From Euglena gracilis (taxonomy: Eukaryota > Euglenida > Euglenophyceae > Euglenales): 64,000 nt of DNA. Of this stretch, positions 52,105 to 64,000 are shown piece by piece (the first letter of the stretch is position 1; every line of letters begins with the position of its first letter). Under the pieces are notes generated by a model. It was not told where the DNA came from and made no database searches. It worked only from the letters and a program-made list of their open reading frames with translations. The translations under genes were made by a program, and so were the position numbers. Where the stretch lies: contig CP154954.1 of NCBI GenBank assembly GCA_039621445.1, positions 10,001,521 to 10,065,520 on the forward strand, written 5' to 3'.

Positions 52105-52892
52105 AAGGATGAGCGGTTTTATTTCAGAAAACACATCCCCATGTTGTCTGTCACCACAATTTTCCTTCCTTTTTTTTGCAAGAAAAAAATTATAACAAAT
52201 GATGTCTTTTGGTTGTCAGTTTGTTCCTTTTCTTTTCTCAACACGATTTCGTTCCCAATCCACGTGTTCTGAAAAGTTTACTACACAGTAAGAAAATAAA
52301 TTGACCTGTAAAACGTTCAGCCCTCTTTGCAAATGGCAGGTAAGAAGCAGATAACCAAAAATTTTCATTGCTTGTTGCACACATGAATTAAAAAAGACGA
52401 AATTCCGTTGCATTGGTGTCAGGGAAGTTACTGCAATGTCAATGCTTTCGTTTGACAACTCTTTTGTCAAATCTCCATTCCGCAATCAGACTGGCACCAC
52501 TTCAAGCATTGTATAGCCTCAATGAAGACATTTGTTTTCAATGAGGCGGGCACTGTCCGATCGTTGAACCCAGTTGTCTCAGGACCTGTGCATGGGTGTA
52601 GATGAAAGTTGTAGAGTTATTTTTGACATTAAATGTGAAAACTACATGCATTCGTTCTTGTACGACAAGGCAAGGATGAGGATGTTTTAAAAAAAAATCT
52701 GGTACAACACGTCACTAAAAATTTTTTGCTTAGAAACATAATTTTGTTTTATGAATGGAGGACTCTTCAGTAGGTCCGACAAGGTTTCTTTGCATTATTT
52801 TTTTGAAACTTTTTTTTTATTATCCTGGTGACGATGTTACATATGACATATTCAAATGTTGTTGCTCCTTTCACAACATTACAATTGCCATT
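52105..52892. other. No gene recognised
   Basis: AT-rich unique DNA without supported features. Confidence 0.35.
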
Positions 52893-53660
52893 ACCCCCCC
52901 CTAAATGACACCCCCTTTGGTCTCAGCCAGGGGCCAAAATTGCAATCAGGGGGGGTCAATTAGGGGGGGGGGGTCCCGGAGCCGAAAATTCAGGGGGGTC
53001 GGTTAAGAACCCCCCCGGGGCGTTGGCAGGGGGGGGGGTCCCGAGCAGGCTTGTGCTTAGTCGGGTGCCTACCCCACGGGGGGGGGGTGCTAGGGGCAGT
53101 CACCCCATAGCACCTGATCCGACCCCCCCCAGGGGGGGGGGTAGGGTTTTGACCCCGGCGCCGAAGGCGCCGGGGGCCCGGAAAAGGCCATTTTCAATGA
53201 AAATTTTCTGGGTCCCCCCCGGACCCCTATCCCCCCCCGGTTGGTAAGCACAAGCATGGTCCCGAGGTCTGATTTTTTTTGCATTTTTTGGCACTTTTTG
53301 CTGTACTCTCTCAACACTGGGCGGGGTCCTGGGGTCCCAAACTGTACTGCCAACCCCCCCTCAAAAATCGGCCAAAAACCGGCGCCGAAGGCGCTGTAAA
53401 AAATTTTAAGGCCTTTTTTTGGTCTAAAAAGGCCATTTTTGGTGTCAAAAATATCATTTGTCTCGGGGGGTCGGCACTAGGGGGGGGGATCCGGAAAATC
53501 CTAACTGTACAGGGGGGGAGGGGGGCTCCCCCAAAACCCCAACTGTACTGCCGTCGCCCCACCATCCAAAAGGGGCATGTTTCCCCGTGTCCCCCCCCGT
53601 GTCCCACCCCCCGTGCCAAAGGAACAAAGCACAGTGTGGTCTGTTTAATGAGGCGATCTG
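52893..53660. other. Small G/C-tract repeats, no gene
   Basis: Inverted CCCCCCCTAAATGACACCCC / GGGGTCAATTAGGGGGG at 52893-52968. The dispersed word CTTGTGCTTAGTCGGGTGCC at 53048-53070 is shared with 3909-3930. Short GGCGCCGAAGGCGC palindromes occur at 53157-53172 and 53381-53394. Confidence 0.45.
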
Positions 53661-53662
53661 CG

Positions 53663-56600
53663 TTGTTTGAGGGCCCCAAAATAACAAAATCCCTTGTGTT
53701 ACCCACCCGTTTTGGGGGGCAAATCCCTTTTGTTGCCCAACTGTTCGAGGGCCCCAAAATAACAAAATCCCTTGTGTTACCCACCCGTTTTGGGGGGCAA
53801 ATTCCTTTTGTTGCCCAACTGTTCGAGGGCCCCTAAATAACAAAATCCCTTGTGTTACCCACCCGTTTTGGGGGGCAAATCCTTTTTGTTGCCCAACTGT
53901 TCGAGGGCCCCAAAATAACAAAATCCCTTGTGTTACCCACCCGTTTTGGGGGGCAAATCCCTTGTGTAACCCAACTGATTTGGGGGGCAAATCCCTTTTG
54001 TTGCCCAACTGTTCGAGGGCCCCTAAATAACAAAATCCCTTGTGTTACCCACCCGTTTTGGGGGGCAAATCCCTTTTGTTGCCCTACTTTTCCAGGGCCC
54101 CAAAATAACACAATACCTTGTGTTACCCACCCGTTTTGGGGGGCAAATCCCTTGTTTAACCCAACTGATCTGGGGGGCAAATCCCTTTTGTTGCCCAACT
54201 GTTCGAGGGCCCCTAAATAACAAAATCCCTTGTGTTACCCACCCGTTTTGGGGGGCAAATCCCTTGATTCACCCAACTGATTTGGGGGGTAAATCCCTTT
54301 TGTTGCCCAACTGTTCGAGGTCCCCTAAATAACAAAATCCCTTGTGTTACCCACCCGTTTTGGGGGGCAAATCCCTTGTGCAACCCAACTGATTTGGGGG
54401 GCAAATCCCTTTTGTTGCCCAACTGTTCGAGGGCCCCAAAATAACAAAATCCCTTGTGTTACCCACCCGTTTTGGGGGGCATATCCCTTTTGTTGCCCAA
54501 CTGTTCGAGGGCCCCAAAATAACAAAATCCCTTGTGTTACCCACCCGTTTTGGGGGGCAAATCCCTTTTGTTGCCCAACTGTTCGAGGGCCCCAAAATAA
54601 CAAAATCCCTTGTGTTACCCACCCGTTTTGGGGGGCAAATTCCTTTTGTTGCCCAACTGTTCGAGGCCCCCAAAATAACAAAATCCCTTGTGTTACCCAC
54701 CCGTTTTGGGGGGCAAATCCCTTTTGTTGCCCAACTGTTCGAGGGCCCCAAAATAACAAAATCCCTTGTGTTACCCACCCGTTTTGGGGGGCAAATCCCT
54801 TTTGTTGCCCAACTGTTCGAGGGCCCCAAAATAACAAAATCCCTTGTGTTACCCACCCGTTTTGCGGGGCAAATCCCTTTTGTTGCCCAACTGTTCGAGG
54901 GCCCCAAAATAACAAAATCCCTTGTGTTACCCACCCGTTTTGGGGGGCAAATCCCTTTTGTTGCCCAACTGTTCGAGGGCCCCAAAATAACAAAATCCCT
55001 TGCGTTACCCACCCGTTTTGGGGGGCAAATCCCTTGTGTAACCCAACTGATTTGGGGGGCAAATCCCTTTTGTTGCCCAACTGTTGAGGGCCCCTAAATA
55101 ACAAAATCCCTTGTGTTACCCACCCGTTTTGCGGGGCAAATCCCATGTGTAACCCAACTGTTTTGGGGGGCAAATCCCTTTTGTTGCCCAACTGTTCGAG
55201 GGCCCCAAAATAACAAAATCCCTTGTGTTACCCATCCGTTTTGGGGGGCAAATCCCTTTTGTTGCCCAACTGTTCGAGGGCTCCTCCCTTGTGTTACCCA
55301 CCCGTTTTGGGGGGCAAATCCCTTTTGTTGCCCAACTGTTCGAGGGCCCCAAAATAACAAAATCCCTTGTGTTACCCATCCGTTTTGGGGGGCAAATCCC
55401 TTTTGTTGCCCAACTGTTCGAGGGCTCCTCCCTTGTGTTACCCACCCGTTTTGGGGGGCAAATCCCTTTTGTTGCCCAACTGTTCGAGGGCCCCAAAATA
55501 ACACAATCCCTTGTGTTACCCACCCGTTTTGGGGGGCAAATCCCTTGTTTAACCCAACTGATCTGGGGGGCAAATCCCTTTTGTTGCCCAACTGTTCGAG
55601 GGCCCCTAAATAACAAAATCCCTTGTGTTACCCACCCGTTTTGGGGGGCAAATCCCTTGATTCACCCAACTGATTTGGGGGGTAAATCCCTTTTGTTGCC
55701 CAACTGTTCGAGGGCCCCTAAATAACAAAATCCCTTGTGTTACCCACCCGTTTTGGGGGGCAAATCCCTTTTGTTGCCCAACTGTTCGAGGGCCCCAAAA
55801 TAACAAAATCCCTTGTGTTACCCACCCGTTTTGGGGGGCAAATTCCTTTTGTTGCCCAACTGTTCGAGGGCCCCAAAATAACAAAATCCCTTGTGTTACC
55901 CACCCGTTTTGGGGGGCAAATCCCTTTTGTTGCCCAACTGTTCGAGGGCCCCAAAATAACAAAATCCCTTGTTTTCCCACCCGTTTTGGGGGGCAAATCC
56001 CTTTTGTTGCCCAACTGTTCGAGGGCCCCTAAATAACAAAATCCCTTGTGTTACCCACCCGTTTTGGGGGGCAAATCCTTTTTGTTGCCCAACTGTTCGA
56101 GGGCCCCAAAATAACAAAATCCCTTGTGTTACCCACCCGTTTTGGGGGGCAAATCCCTTGTGTAACCCAACTGATTTGGGGGGCAAATCCCTTTTGTTGC
56201 CCAACTGTTCGAGGGCCCCTAAATAACAAAATCCCTTGTGTTACCCACCCGTTTTGGGGGGCAAATCCCTTTTGTTGCCCTACTTTTCCAGGGCCCCAAA
56301 ATAACACAATACCTTGTGTTACCCACCCGTTTTGGGGGGCAAATCCCTTGTTTAACCCAACTGATCTGGGGGGCAAATCCCTTTTGTTGCCCAACTGTTC
56401 GAGGGCCCCTAAATAACAAAATCCCTTGTGTTACCCACCCGTTTTGGGGGGCAAATCCCTTGATTCACCCAACTGATTTGGGGGGTAAATCCCTTTTGTT
56501 GCCCAACTGTTCGAGGCCCCTAAATAACAAAATCCCTTGTGTTACCCACCCGTTTTGGGGGGCAAATCCCTTGTGCAACCCAACTGATTTGGGGGGCAAA

Positions 56601-59600
56601 TCCCTTTTGTTGCCCAACTGTTCGAGGGCCCCAAAATAACAAAATCCCTTGTGTTACCCACCCGTTTTGGGGGGCATATCCCTTTTGTTGCCCAACTGTT
56701 CGAGGGCCCCAAAATAACAAAATCCCTTGTGTTACCCACCCGTTTTGGGGGGCAAATCCCTTTTGTTGCCCAACTGTTCGAGGGCCCCAAAATAACAAAA
56801 TCCCTTGTGTTACCCACCCGTTTTGGGGGGCAAATTCCTTTTGTTGCCCAACTGTTCGAGGCCCCCAAAATAACAAAATCCCTTGTGTTACCCACCCGTT
56901 TTGGGGGGCAAATCCCTTTTGTTGCCCAACTGTTCGAGGGCCCCAAAATAACAAAATCCCTTGTGTTACCCACCCGTTTTGCGGGGCAAATCCCTTTTGT
57001 TGCCCAACTGTTCGAGGGCCCCAAAATAACAAAATCCCTTGTGTTACCCACCCGTTTTGGGGGGTAAATCCCTTTTGTTGCCCAACTGTTCGAGGGCCCC
57101 AAAATAACAAAATCCCTTGCGTTACCCACCCGTTTTGGGGGGCAAATCCCTTGTGTAACCCAACTGATTTGGGGGGCAAATCCCTTTTGTTGCCCAACTG
57201 TTGAGGGCCCCTAAATAACAAAATCCCTTGTGTTACCCACCCGTTTTGCGGGGCAAATCCCATGTGTAACCCAACTGTTTTGGGGGGCAAATCCCTTTTG
57301 TTGCCCAACTGTTCGAGGGCCCCAAAATAACAAAATCCCTTGTGTTACCCATCCGTTTTGGGGGGCAAATCCCTTTTGTTGCCCAACTGTTCGAGGGCTC
57401 CTCCCTTGTGTTACCCACCCGTTTTGGGGGGCAAATCCCTTTTGTTGCCCAACTGTTCGAGGGCCCCAAAATAACAAAATCCCTTGTGTTACCCACCCGT
57501 TTTGGGGGGCAAATCCCTTTTGTTGCCCTACTTTTCCAGGGCCCCAAAATAACACAATCCCTTGTGTTACCCACCCGTTTTGGGGGGCAAATCCCTTGTT
57601 TAACCCAACTGATCTGGGGGGCAAATCCCTTTTGTTGCCCAACTGTTCGAGGGCCCCTAAATAACAAAATCCCTTGTGTTACCCACCCGTTTTGGGGGGC
57701 AAATCCCTTGATTCACCCAACTGATTTGGGGGGTAAATCCCTTTTGTTGCCCAACTGTTCGAGGGCCCCTAAATAACAAAATCCCTTGTGTTACCCACCC
57801 GTTTTGGGGGGCAAATCCCTTTTGTTGCCCAACTGTTCGAGGGCCCCAAAATAACAAAATCCCTTGTGTTACCCACCCGTTTTGGGGGGCAAATTCCTTT
57901 TGTTGCCCAACTGTTCGAGGGCCCCAAAATAACAAAATCCCTTGTGTTACCCACCCGTTTTGGGGGGCAAATCCCTTTTGTTGCCCAACTGTTCGAGGGC
58001 CCCAAAATAACAAAATCCCTTGTGTTACCCACCCGTTTTGGGGGGCAAATCCCTTTTGTTGCCCAACTGTTCGAGGGCCCCTAAATAACAAAATCCCTTG
58101 TGTTACCCACCCGTTTTGGGGGGCAAATCCCTTGATTCACCCAACTGATTTGGGGGGTAAATCCCTTTTGTTGCCCAACTGTTCGAGGGCCCCAAAATAA
58201 CAAAATCCCTTGTGTTACCCACCCGTTTTGGGGGGCAAATTCCTTTTGTTGCCCAACTGTTCGAGGGCCCCAAAATAACAAAATCCCTTGTGTTACCCAC
58301 CCGTTTTGGGGGGCAAATCCCTTTTGTTGCCCAACTGTTCGAGGGCCCCAAAATAACAAAATCCCTTGTGTTACCCACCCGTTTTGGGGGGCAAATCCCT
58401 TTTGTTGCCCAACTGTTCGAGGGCCCCAAAATAACAAAATCCCTTGCGTTACCCACCCGTTTTGGGGGGCAAATCCCTTGTGTAACCCAACTGATTTGGC
58501 GGGCAAATCCCTTTTGTTGCCCAACTGTTGAGGGCCCCTAAATAACAAAATCCCTTGTGTTACCCACCCGTTTTGCGGGGCAAATCCCATGTGTAACCCA
58601 ACTGTTTTGGGGGGCAAATCCCTTTTGTTGCCCAACTGTTCGAGGGCCCCAAAATAACAAAATCCCTTGTGTTACCCATCCGTTTTGGGGGGCAAATCCC
58701 TTTTGTTGCCCAACTGTTCGAGGGCTCCTCCCTTGTGTTACCCACCCGTTTTGGGGGGCAAATCCCTTTTGTTGCCCAACTGTTCGAGGGCCCCAAAATA
58801 ACAAAATCCCTTGTGTTACCCACCCGTTTTGGGGGGCAAATCCCTTTTGTTGCCCTACTTTTCCAGGGCCCCAAAATAACACAATCCCTTGTGTTACCCA
58901 CCCGTTTTGGGGGGCAAATCCCTTGTTTAACCCAACTGATCTGGGGGGCAAATCCCTTTTGTTGCCCAACTGTTCGAGGGCCCCTAAATAACAAAATCCC
59001 TTGTGTTACCCACCCGTTTTGGGGGGCAAATCCCTTGATTCACCCAACTGATTTGGGGGGTAAATCCCTTTTGTTGCCCAACTGTTCGAGGTCCCCTAAA
59101 TAACAAAATCCCTTGTGTTACCCACCCGTTTTGGGGGGCAAATCCCTTGTGCAACCCAACTGATTTGGGGGGCAAATCCCTTTTGTTGCCCAACTGTTCG
59201 AGGGCCCCAAAATAACAAAATCCCTTGTGTTACCCACCCGTTTTGGGGGGCAAATCCCTTTTGTTGCCCAACTGTTCGAGGGCCCCAAAATAACAAAATC
59301 CCTTGTGTTACCCACCCGTTTTGGGGGGCAAATCCCTTTTGTTGCCCAACTGTTCGAGGGCCCCAAAATAACAAAATCCCTTGTGTTACCCACCCGTTTT
59401 GGGGGGCAAATCCCTTTTGTTGCCCAACTGTTCGAGGGCCCCAAAATAACAAAATCCCTTGTGTTACCCACCCGTTTTGGGGGGCAAATTCCTTTTGTTG
59501 CCCAACTGTTCGAGGGCCCCAAAATAACAAAATCCCTTGTGTTACCCACCCGTTTTGGGGGGCAAATCCCTTTTGTTGCCCAACTGTTCGAGGGCCCCAA

Positions 59601-61007
59601 AATAACAAAATCCCTTGTGTTACCCACCCGTTTTGGGGGGCAAATTCCTTTTGTTGCCCAACTGTTCGAGGGCCCCAAAATAACAAAATCCCTTGTGTTA
59701 CCCACCCGTTTTGGGGGGCAAATTCCTTTTGTTGCCCAACTGTTCGAGGGCCCCAAAATAACAAAATCCCTTGTGTTACCCACCCGTTTTGCGGGGCAAA
59801 TCCCTTTTGTTGCCCAACTGTTCGAGGGCCCCAAAATAACAAAATCCCTTGTGTTACCCACCCGTTTTGGGGGGCAAATCCCTTTTGTTGCCCAACTGTT
59901 CGAGGGCCCCAAAATAACAAAATCCCTTGCGTTACCCACCCGTTTTGGGGGGCAAATCCCTTGTGTAACCCAACTGATTTGGGGGGCAAATCCCTTTTTT
60001 TGCCCAACTGTTGAGGGCCCCTAAGTAACAAAATCCCTTGTGTTCCCCACCCGTTTTGCGGGGCAAATCCCATGTGTAACCCAACTGATTTCGGGCGCAA
60101 CTCCCTTTTGTTCCCCAACTGTTCGAGGGCCCCAAAATAACAAAATCCCTTGTGTTACCCACCCGTTTTGGGGGGCAAATTCCTTTTGTTGCCCAACTGT
60201 TCGAGGGCCCCAAAATAACAAAATCCCTTGTGTTACCCACCCGTTTTGGGGGGCAAATCCCTTTTGTTGCCCAACTGTTCGAGGGCTCCTCCCTTGTGTT
60301 ACCCACCCGTTTTGGGGGGCAAATCCCTTTTGTTGCCCAACTGTTCGAGGGCCCCAAAATAACAAAATCCCTTGCGTTACCCACCCGTTTTGGGGGGCAA
60401 ATCCCTTGTGTAACCCAACTGATTTGGGGGGCAAATCCCTTTTGTTGCCCAACTGTTGAGGGCCCCTAAATAACAAAATCCCTTGTGTTACCCACCCGTT
60501 TTGCGGGGCAAATCCCATGTGTAACCCAACTGTTTTGGGGGGCAAATCCCTTTTGTTGCCCAACTGTTCGAGGGCCCCAAAATAACAAAATCCCTTGTGT
60601 TACCCATCCGTTTTGGGGGGCAAATCCCTTTTGTTGCCCAACTGTTCGAGGGCTCCTCCCTTGTGTTACCCACCCGTTTTGGGGGGCAAATCCCTTTTGT
60701 TTCCCAACTGTTCGAGGGCCCCAAAATAACAAAATCCCTTGCGTTACCCACCCGTTTTGGGGGGCAAATCCCTTGTGTAACCCTACTGATTTGGGGAGCA
60801 AATCCCTTTTGTTGCACAACTGTTGAGGGCCCCTAAATAACAAAATCCCTTGTGTTACCCACCCGTTTTGCGGGGCAAATCCCATGTGTAACCCAACTGT
60901 TTTGGGGGGCAAATCCCTTTTGTTGCCCAACTGTTCGAGGGCCCCAAAATAACAAAATCCCTTGTGTTACTCACCCGTTTTGGGGGGCAAATCCCTTTTG
61001 TTGCCCA
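53663..61007 (+). repeat. 78 bp satellite with higher-order repeats
   Basis: Unit landmarks: CCCTTGTGTTACCCACCCG, TTTTGGGGGGCAAATCCC, TTTTGTTGCCCAACTGTTCG, AGGGCCCCAAAATAA. The unit consists of two diverged halves (about 35 and 43 bp), and longer units carry an extra half (CCCTTGTGTAACCCAACTGA). Blocks of units recur: 54023-54223 equals 56219-56419 in all bases I compared (period 2196), and 57233-57667 recurs at 58560-58994 (period 1327). Because 78 is a multiple of 3, several frames stay open on both strands; these are not genes. Confidence 0.95.
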
Positions 61008-61345
61008 GCCTAGGGTTGCAGGGGGGGGAGGTCGTGGGGTGGGCCGACCCTAAGTCGACCCTAGGGTTGCAGGGGGGGGGGGGAGGTTGTGGGGTGGGCC
61101 GACCTAAGTCGACCCTAGGGTTGTAGGGGGGGGGGAGGTCGTGGGGTGGGCCGACCCTAAGTCGACCCTAGGGTCGGCCCACGACCCTAAGTCGACCCTA
61201 AGCCGGCGACCCCAGGGTCGGCCCACTAGGGGGGTCTCCCGGACGGCTCCTTGGGTGACCTTTGGCGACCTTCGGCGACCGTGGGCCGACCCTAGGGTCG
61301 GCCCACAACCCCCCCTCCCAGGCCAGATCTACCCCCCCCAAAGGG
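61008..61345. repeat. GGGTCGGCCC palindromic module bordering the satellite
   Basis: Three tandem GTCGTGGGGTGGGCCGACC-CTAAGTCGACCCTAGGGTTG units, then ACCCTAGGGTCGGCCCAC palindromes, ending CCAGGCCAGATCTACC. It matches 2546-2795. Confidence 0.8.
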
Positions 61346-61349
61346 GTGG

Positions 61350-62169
61350 CGCCTGTGGGTGACCTCCTAACGGACCCAAGCAAAGTGAGTTCCTTGTCTC
61401 CCACGATGGTGAAACAAAAGTGGTGGACAGATGAGGTCGTCAAGGTCCGGGCAGACCTGCTTTTGGCTGGCCTTGTTGGAAATGACGCGGTCCGTTTCGC
61501 ATGCCAGCGGAGGCCGCACGCCATGGCGTGGGCAGCGGTCAACCCCTCTGCCCCCCCTAAAAACCCTCATCCCACCGGCAGAATTCAGAGCCCTGACTCA
61601 GTGGTCCTTGGGGTGCCAAGTTTGCCCCACAACGACAGATGGCCCCTTGCCGGAATGCCCCCGCTGCCACCAACAAATGGATGTTGGAGAAAATCACCTT
61701 GTCTGCTGCCCCAAAAACAACACTTTGCGGCGACATGGTGCCCTCCAGACGTTCGTTTTGGACCTTGCGAGAAGGGCCGGATTCGTGGGTGGCAGACAAC
61801 CGGACGAGACTTGGAGATGTCTTCATCACGAGATTCGACGCGGACGGACCTGCTGCAGTGGATGTCACGGTCCGCCACCCGTTGCAACCAGCAAACCCGG
61901 TCTCCTCAATGGATGCCTTGGCACGGTGGCACGAATTACAAGAGGGAGACAAAGAACGCAAGTATGCAGCCACCTGCGAACGGCTGGGATGGACGTTCAT
62001 CCCGTTTGTGGTGGATTGCTTCGGAGGGATGGGGGAGCGAGCGGCAGGATTCATATCCAAGTGCCTCCGTACTGTGTTGGCGCAGACCGATGTTCCCCAA
62101 CGACGATCGTCAGAGGCCACGGTGTGGCAAGCGCTGAGTCTAACGTTGGCAAGAGAATTGGCTCGCTAG
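61350..62169 (+). pseudogene. Non-LTR copy C: zinc knuckle and endonuclease end of the RT protein
   Basis: Three successive frames read TMVKQKWWTDEVVKVRADLL, then CPRCHQQMDVGENHLVCC (C-x2-C-x9-H-x3-C), then ADNRTRLGDVFITRFDADGP and AAVDVTVRHP (PD-(D/E)xK-like endonuclease). They end YAATCERLGWTFIPFVVDCF, SEATVWQALSLTLARELAR and TAG at 62167. It supplies the C-terminus that A and B lack. Frame changes fall near 61550 (C6 run) and 61770. RT is missing: the copy begins at the satellite border, either 5' truncated or cut by it. Confidence 0.85.
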
Positions 62170-62960
62170 GCGCACACAGGAACACGGCGACCGCGAGAGC
62201 AGCATGCCAGAAGACTCCCGACAGGGAACACACCGGCATAGGGCAAGCCCGACACCGCTGCACCGGCATACACCACAACGCCTCACCGGGCCACCACCCA
62301 CCACGCCCCACGCCACACGCACACCGCGAGGTGACACACCAGGACGGCGCACCATGCCTCCCACCCCAACGAACCCCTCCCTCCAACCACCCACCGCCCC
62401 CCCCCCCCACGCAGCTGTAAATACTTAACCCTTGTGTACATAGCCCCTCACCGCAGGTACAAAAAATACAGTAGGTTGCGCCACTGGTCGGTGGAATCGG
62501 TTCGCCCCACCACCGTTTTCTCTTTTTTCTTTTTTCCCACACCGGATGGTGGCTGCCGTATTATGACTGTTTCTCCATTCAGAGAAATCCTACGAGGAAC
62601 GTGAGGTCAATTTTGTAACACGGTGAGACAGTGGTTTAGAGTATGAACTTGATCCTCTTCCTATGCATTCCCCCCCACATTTCAGAAGAAGTTGCAACAA
62701 GTCAACGGTTATAAGGTCTGAACAGTCCACAACACAACACAAAAGAGGCCGCCCACAACGGAGGCCAGTTACATGGGGAGGGGCTTCAGGGTTGTTCGTG
62801 TTAAAAACACGTTGTTTTAAAACACTCCTTTAAATGGGTTTGAATCAACCGAGCCCCGGGAACGCATAAAACCGCCGGTGTGCGTAGTGAACATGCGTGA
62901 CAAACGGGGGCAAAGTGGTTCGCAGAAATGAAAGCAAGGGTTTCTTAACCATAATAACTC
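62170..62960. other. 3' UTR of copy C, then unassigned DNA
   Basis: CA/CC-rich sequence to about 62430 follows the RT stop and probably is the element's 3' UTR. No poly-A tail or duplication is recognised. Nothing is supported from 62500 to 62960. Confidence 0.4.
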
Positions 62961-63640
62961 CCAAAACCGGCCACCAGCTGTGGCCCCAAACTTTCCACCA
63001 CCGGCCCGAAAGTGGTCATCATTTGTGGCAAAAAAAATTCCCGCTAGCTGTGGCCCAAAAGCTGGCCGCCAGCTGTGGCCCAAAAGCGGCCACGACCCGT
63101 GGCACAAAAGTGGCCACCACCTGTGGCCCAAAGGTGGCCACCACCCGTGGCCCAAAACTGGCCACCACCTGTGGCCCAAAACTGGCCACCACCTACGGCC
63201 CAAAACTGGCCACCACCTACGGCCCAAAACTGGCCACCATCTGTGGGGCAACACTGGCCACCATCTGTGGCACAAAACTGGCCAGCACCTATGGCCCAAA
63301 ACTGGCCACCATCTGTGGCCCAAAACGGGCCACCATCTGTGGCCCAAAACTAGCCACCATCTGTGGCCCAAAACTGGCCACAATCTGTGGAACAAAACTG
63401 GCCACCATCTGTGGCACAAAACTGGCCACAATCTGTGGCCCAAAACTGGCCACCATCTGTGGCCCAAAACTGGCCACAATCTGTGGAACAAAACTGGCCA
63501 CCATCTGTGGCACAAAACTGGCCACAATCTGTGGCACAAAACTGGCCACCATCTGTTGCACAAAACTGGCCACCAATAATGGGAACCTCGTGTGGCCTAA
63601 AACTAGCCACCATTTGTGGGGCAAAACTGGCCATCATCTT
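62961..63640. repeat. 24 bp minisatellite, ACTGGCCACCATCTGTGGCC
   Basis: About 28 units of AAAACTGGCCACCATCTGTG-GCCC with point variants; each has GGCCAC and GTGGCC facing each other. 24 is a multiple of 3, so open frames on both strands are a by-product. Confidence 0.95.
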
Positions 63641-64000
63641 CAAAATCCCTTTCACATTTGGCACACTGGCACAATCTGAACAGGAGTTTTGCATAACTGA
63701 CCCAAGTTCCTCGGTTTCCTTTGTTCCGGGGCTATTTTGTATGCAGAAACAAAAGGAAAAGGCAACAAACCGACTTACAATCAATTCTGAAGCGACCAGC
63801 AGCGGCTAAGAAGCCCTAGCACTACGGCTAGAAGCCCTATCCGCCAGCGAATACTCCTGCAAACAGCACTTCACTTCGCCTTGTCCTTGGACTTGGCTTA
63901 TAAGTTGTACTTGAACTTGAAACTTGACAAATTGTACTTTATAAACCCAGCTTGTAACTAGAACCCCACCAGGGGTTCTCACTTCTCAACCATGTGACAT
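63641..64000. other. No gene recognised
   Basis: Unique DNA; AGAACCCC-ACCA-GGGGTTCT at about 63960-63979 is a perfect 8 bp-stem hairpin. Confidence 0.4.

Noticed and set aside
53833-60930. Long open frames (up to about 340 codons) on both strands of the satellite, reading as 26-residue repeats
   Set aside because: The unit is 78 bp, a multiple of 3 without stops in several frames, so openness follows from the repeat. Equal openness on both strands argues against coding.
62817-63809. Long repeat proteins on both strands at 63 kb
   Set aside because: The 24 bp unit is a multiple of 3, so frames stay open by default.

Overview
The window looks like nuclear DNA of a eukaryote, probably a single-celled alga or other protist. 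It has chromodomain Ty3/gypsy and non-LTR retrotransposons, a likely spliceosomal intron with a CTAAC branch site, long microsatellites, satellites and dozens of short foldback elements. I cannot place the species. Cytosine-methyltransferase-carrying retrotransposons like the one here are known from dinoflagellates and charophyte algae, but nothing else decides it. I see no housekeeping gene, rRNA, CRISPR array or prokaryotic operon. Almost everything that can be named is mobile DNA, much of it nested and broken.

Layout. 0-4.5 kb: a tyrosine-recombinase fragment, a hairpin repeat, an inverted stub of the satellite found at 54-61 kb, foldback elements and a fragment ending in a Cys/His-rich zinc-binding tail. 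4.6-32 kb: a minus-strand non-LTR retrotransposon of the restriction-like-endonuclease class (element A). It is split inside its YLDD catalytic motif by a 20.8 kb LTR retrotransposon (5906-26668, two 542 bp LTRs, target duplication GTAC). That LTR element reads: long coiled-coil ORF starting in the LTR, capsid-like gag (its middle 0.5 kb inverted), nucleocapsid-like tail, in-frame TAG followed by a strong hairpin, then pol as DNA methyltransferase-protease-RT-RNase H-integrase-chromodomain. Downstream lie a CA microsatellite, about 8.6 kb of G-rich minisatellite and a Cys-rich/Pro-rich extra ORF. The integrase part carries three frame breaks.

32-38 kb: a related plus-strand non-LTR element (B), interrupted by two short transposons with 10-11 bp target duplications; both interruptions can be closed in frame. 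38-49 kb: foldback transposons, a tyrosine recombinase with a C-terminal PHD finger (43.1-45.0 kb), a second recombinase fragment and small palindromic elements. 49-53.6 kb: small unrecognised ORFs, an end fragment of the non-LTR family and a helix-turn-helix fragment. 53.66-61.0 kb: a 78 bp satellite with higher-order repeats. 61-62.2 kb: the C-terminal end of a third non-LTR copy (C). 62.9-63.6 kb: a 24 bp minisatellite.

How the parts work together. In the LTR element the methyltransferase, protease, RT, RNase H, integrase and chromodomain would come from one Gag-Pol, probably made by stop-codon readthrough. Non-LTR elements A and B carry several 2A-like (D-x-E/Q-x-N-P-G-P) motifs that should divide one translation product into separate proteins upstream of the RT-endonuclease. 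Every named element in the window has at least one break, so none looks active as it stands. Several breaks fall in homopolymers and could be sequencing errors.
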